In this document: positions 63,471 through 64,000 of the stretch, piece by piece
Layout: each line of letters starts with the position of its first letter
Numbering within the stretch: the first letter of the stretch is position 1
Source of the DNA: Prorocentrum cordatum
Taxonomy: Eukaryota > Sar > Dinophyceae > Prorocentrales > Prorocentraceae
Direction: 5' to 3'
Length of the DNA: 64,000 nucleotides
Assembly (NCBI GenBank): GCA_963575745.1
Contig: CAUYUJ010021148.1
Coordinates: 145,001-209,000, forward strand
Position numbers and translations under genes: made by a program
The notes under the pieces: generated by a model
What the model saw: the letters and a program-made list of their open reading frames with translations, nothing else
Database searches by the model: none
Told to the model about the DNA's origin: nothing

Positions 63471-64000
63471 GACTGCACTCGACGCTATGAGGATCGAGAA
63501 GCTTGGAATGCACACGTCGGTCAGAACCACAGTTGCTGCAGAGGCTTTCGCATCTGGGGCAGGCCCCTCGGGCCTCGCGGCCCCTCGGGGCCTCGCCAAG
63601 ACTACCAACGAGGGGCCGACAGCAGCCTCAGCGATGCACCAGGGACCATCTCGGAGCATGTTAGCAGGTGGATTCCGCTGGGGAAGGAATGTGAACAGTC
63701 TTGGCAGCGCCCGAGAATTCCCTGCGATGAGGGGCCTGTTCGAAGAGGCCTGGGCGCACTCCACGGAGTGCCTCGCGGCACGGTGATCGGGTTGCGTGGT
63801 ATCGTCTCTGATGTTCATCTTGGCAGTGGCATGCTGGCTGGCATGATACACTTATGTATCACATGTGTAAGTAGTCACGCTGCTTGTATCCCCACCAGCC
63901 CGTTCAGAAACCTTGCCCGTGAGCGGTGACGAGACAAAGAACGAAGAGACGCATATCGTGAAGCCAAGCTCGACGGATCCATGGAGAATGTGGGCGAGGG
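63471..64000. other. No confident gene
   Basis: Plus frames 63157-63786 and 63468-63929 overlap; the former starts inside the repeat. GCCCCTCGGGCCTCGCGGCC words at 63563-63600. Nothing recognisable. Confidence 0.35.

Noticed and set aside
1-64000. Promoters, TATA boxes, terminators, rRNA genes, telomere repeats
   Set aside because: I found no rRNA-like or TTTAGGG-type sequence, and dinoflagellate promoters lack motifs that could be called reliably by eye.

Overview
The window is nuclear DNA of a dinoflagellate. The strongest evidence is a 21-nt exact match to the dinoflagellate trans-spliced leader (DinoSL) at 47735-47755, a sequence known from this lineage. The rest fits: GC-rich, extremely gene-poor DNA packed with microsatellites, satellites, small fold-back elements and decayed non-LTR retrotransposon pieces. 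The genus cannot be decided from the sequence, and no bacterial features (operons, Shine-Dalgarno sites, CRISPR) are present.

Layout. 0-9 kb: minisatellites, arrays of TCGATCTCAC and CTTGGGGCC type, several fold-back elements (one with two internal insertions at 2.9-3.45 kb) and GGA/ACCAGG microsatellites. 9.7-12.35 kb: minus-strand, 5'-truncated reverse transcriptase with two C-terminal zinc fingers, followed by a frameshifted Arg/Gly/Lys-rich and helical protein segment. 12.5-26 kb: mostly fold-back elements and dispersed repeats, with an inverted pair of 18-bp arrays at 19.5-20.6 kb. 26.5-29.9 kb: a higher-order satellite of 0.9-1.2 kb units built on 80-84 bp monomers. 30-37.5 kb: GGA/CTC/GAT microsatellites, a CTTGG array, a decayed retroelement-like coding region (32.1-33.3 kb) and a 45-48 bp minisatellite. 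38.1-40.0 kb: plus-strand 628-aa retroelement polyprotein C-terminus with a complete RNase H active site and three zinc motifs. 40-47 kb: repeats. 47.06-47.65 kb: a decayed copy of the same retroelement C-terminus, then the DinoSL relic and a 99-codon ORF. 48-64 kb: tandem duplications, a 106-bp satellite, a 0.94-kb CATA tract, a 43-bp minisatellite, a 13-14 bp GTCCCCTGGC array and a 91-bp satellite, the last two each split by a fold-back element.

Functionally this is a retroelement and MITE landscape, not a gene cluster. Enzymatic functions seen are reverse transcriptase and RNase H from non-LTR elements; the small fold-back families encode nothing and would depend on transposases encoded elsewhere. 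The only candidate host-type transcript is the SL-tagged segment at 47.7-48.1 kb, best read as an mRNA that was reverse-transcribed and reinserted. Repeat boundaries are by eye and should be taken as accurate to roughly 5-20 bp.
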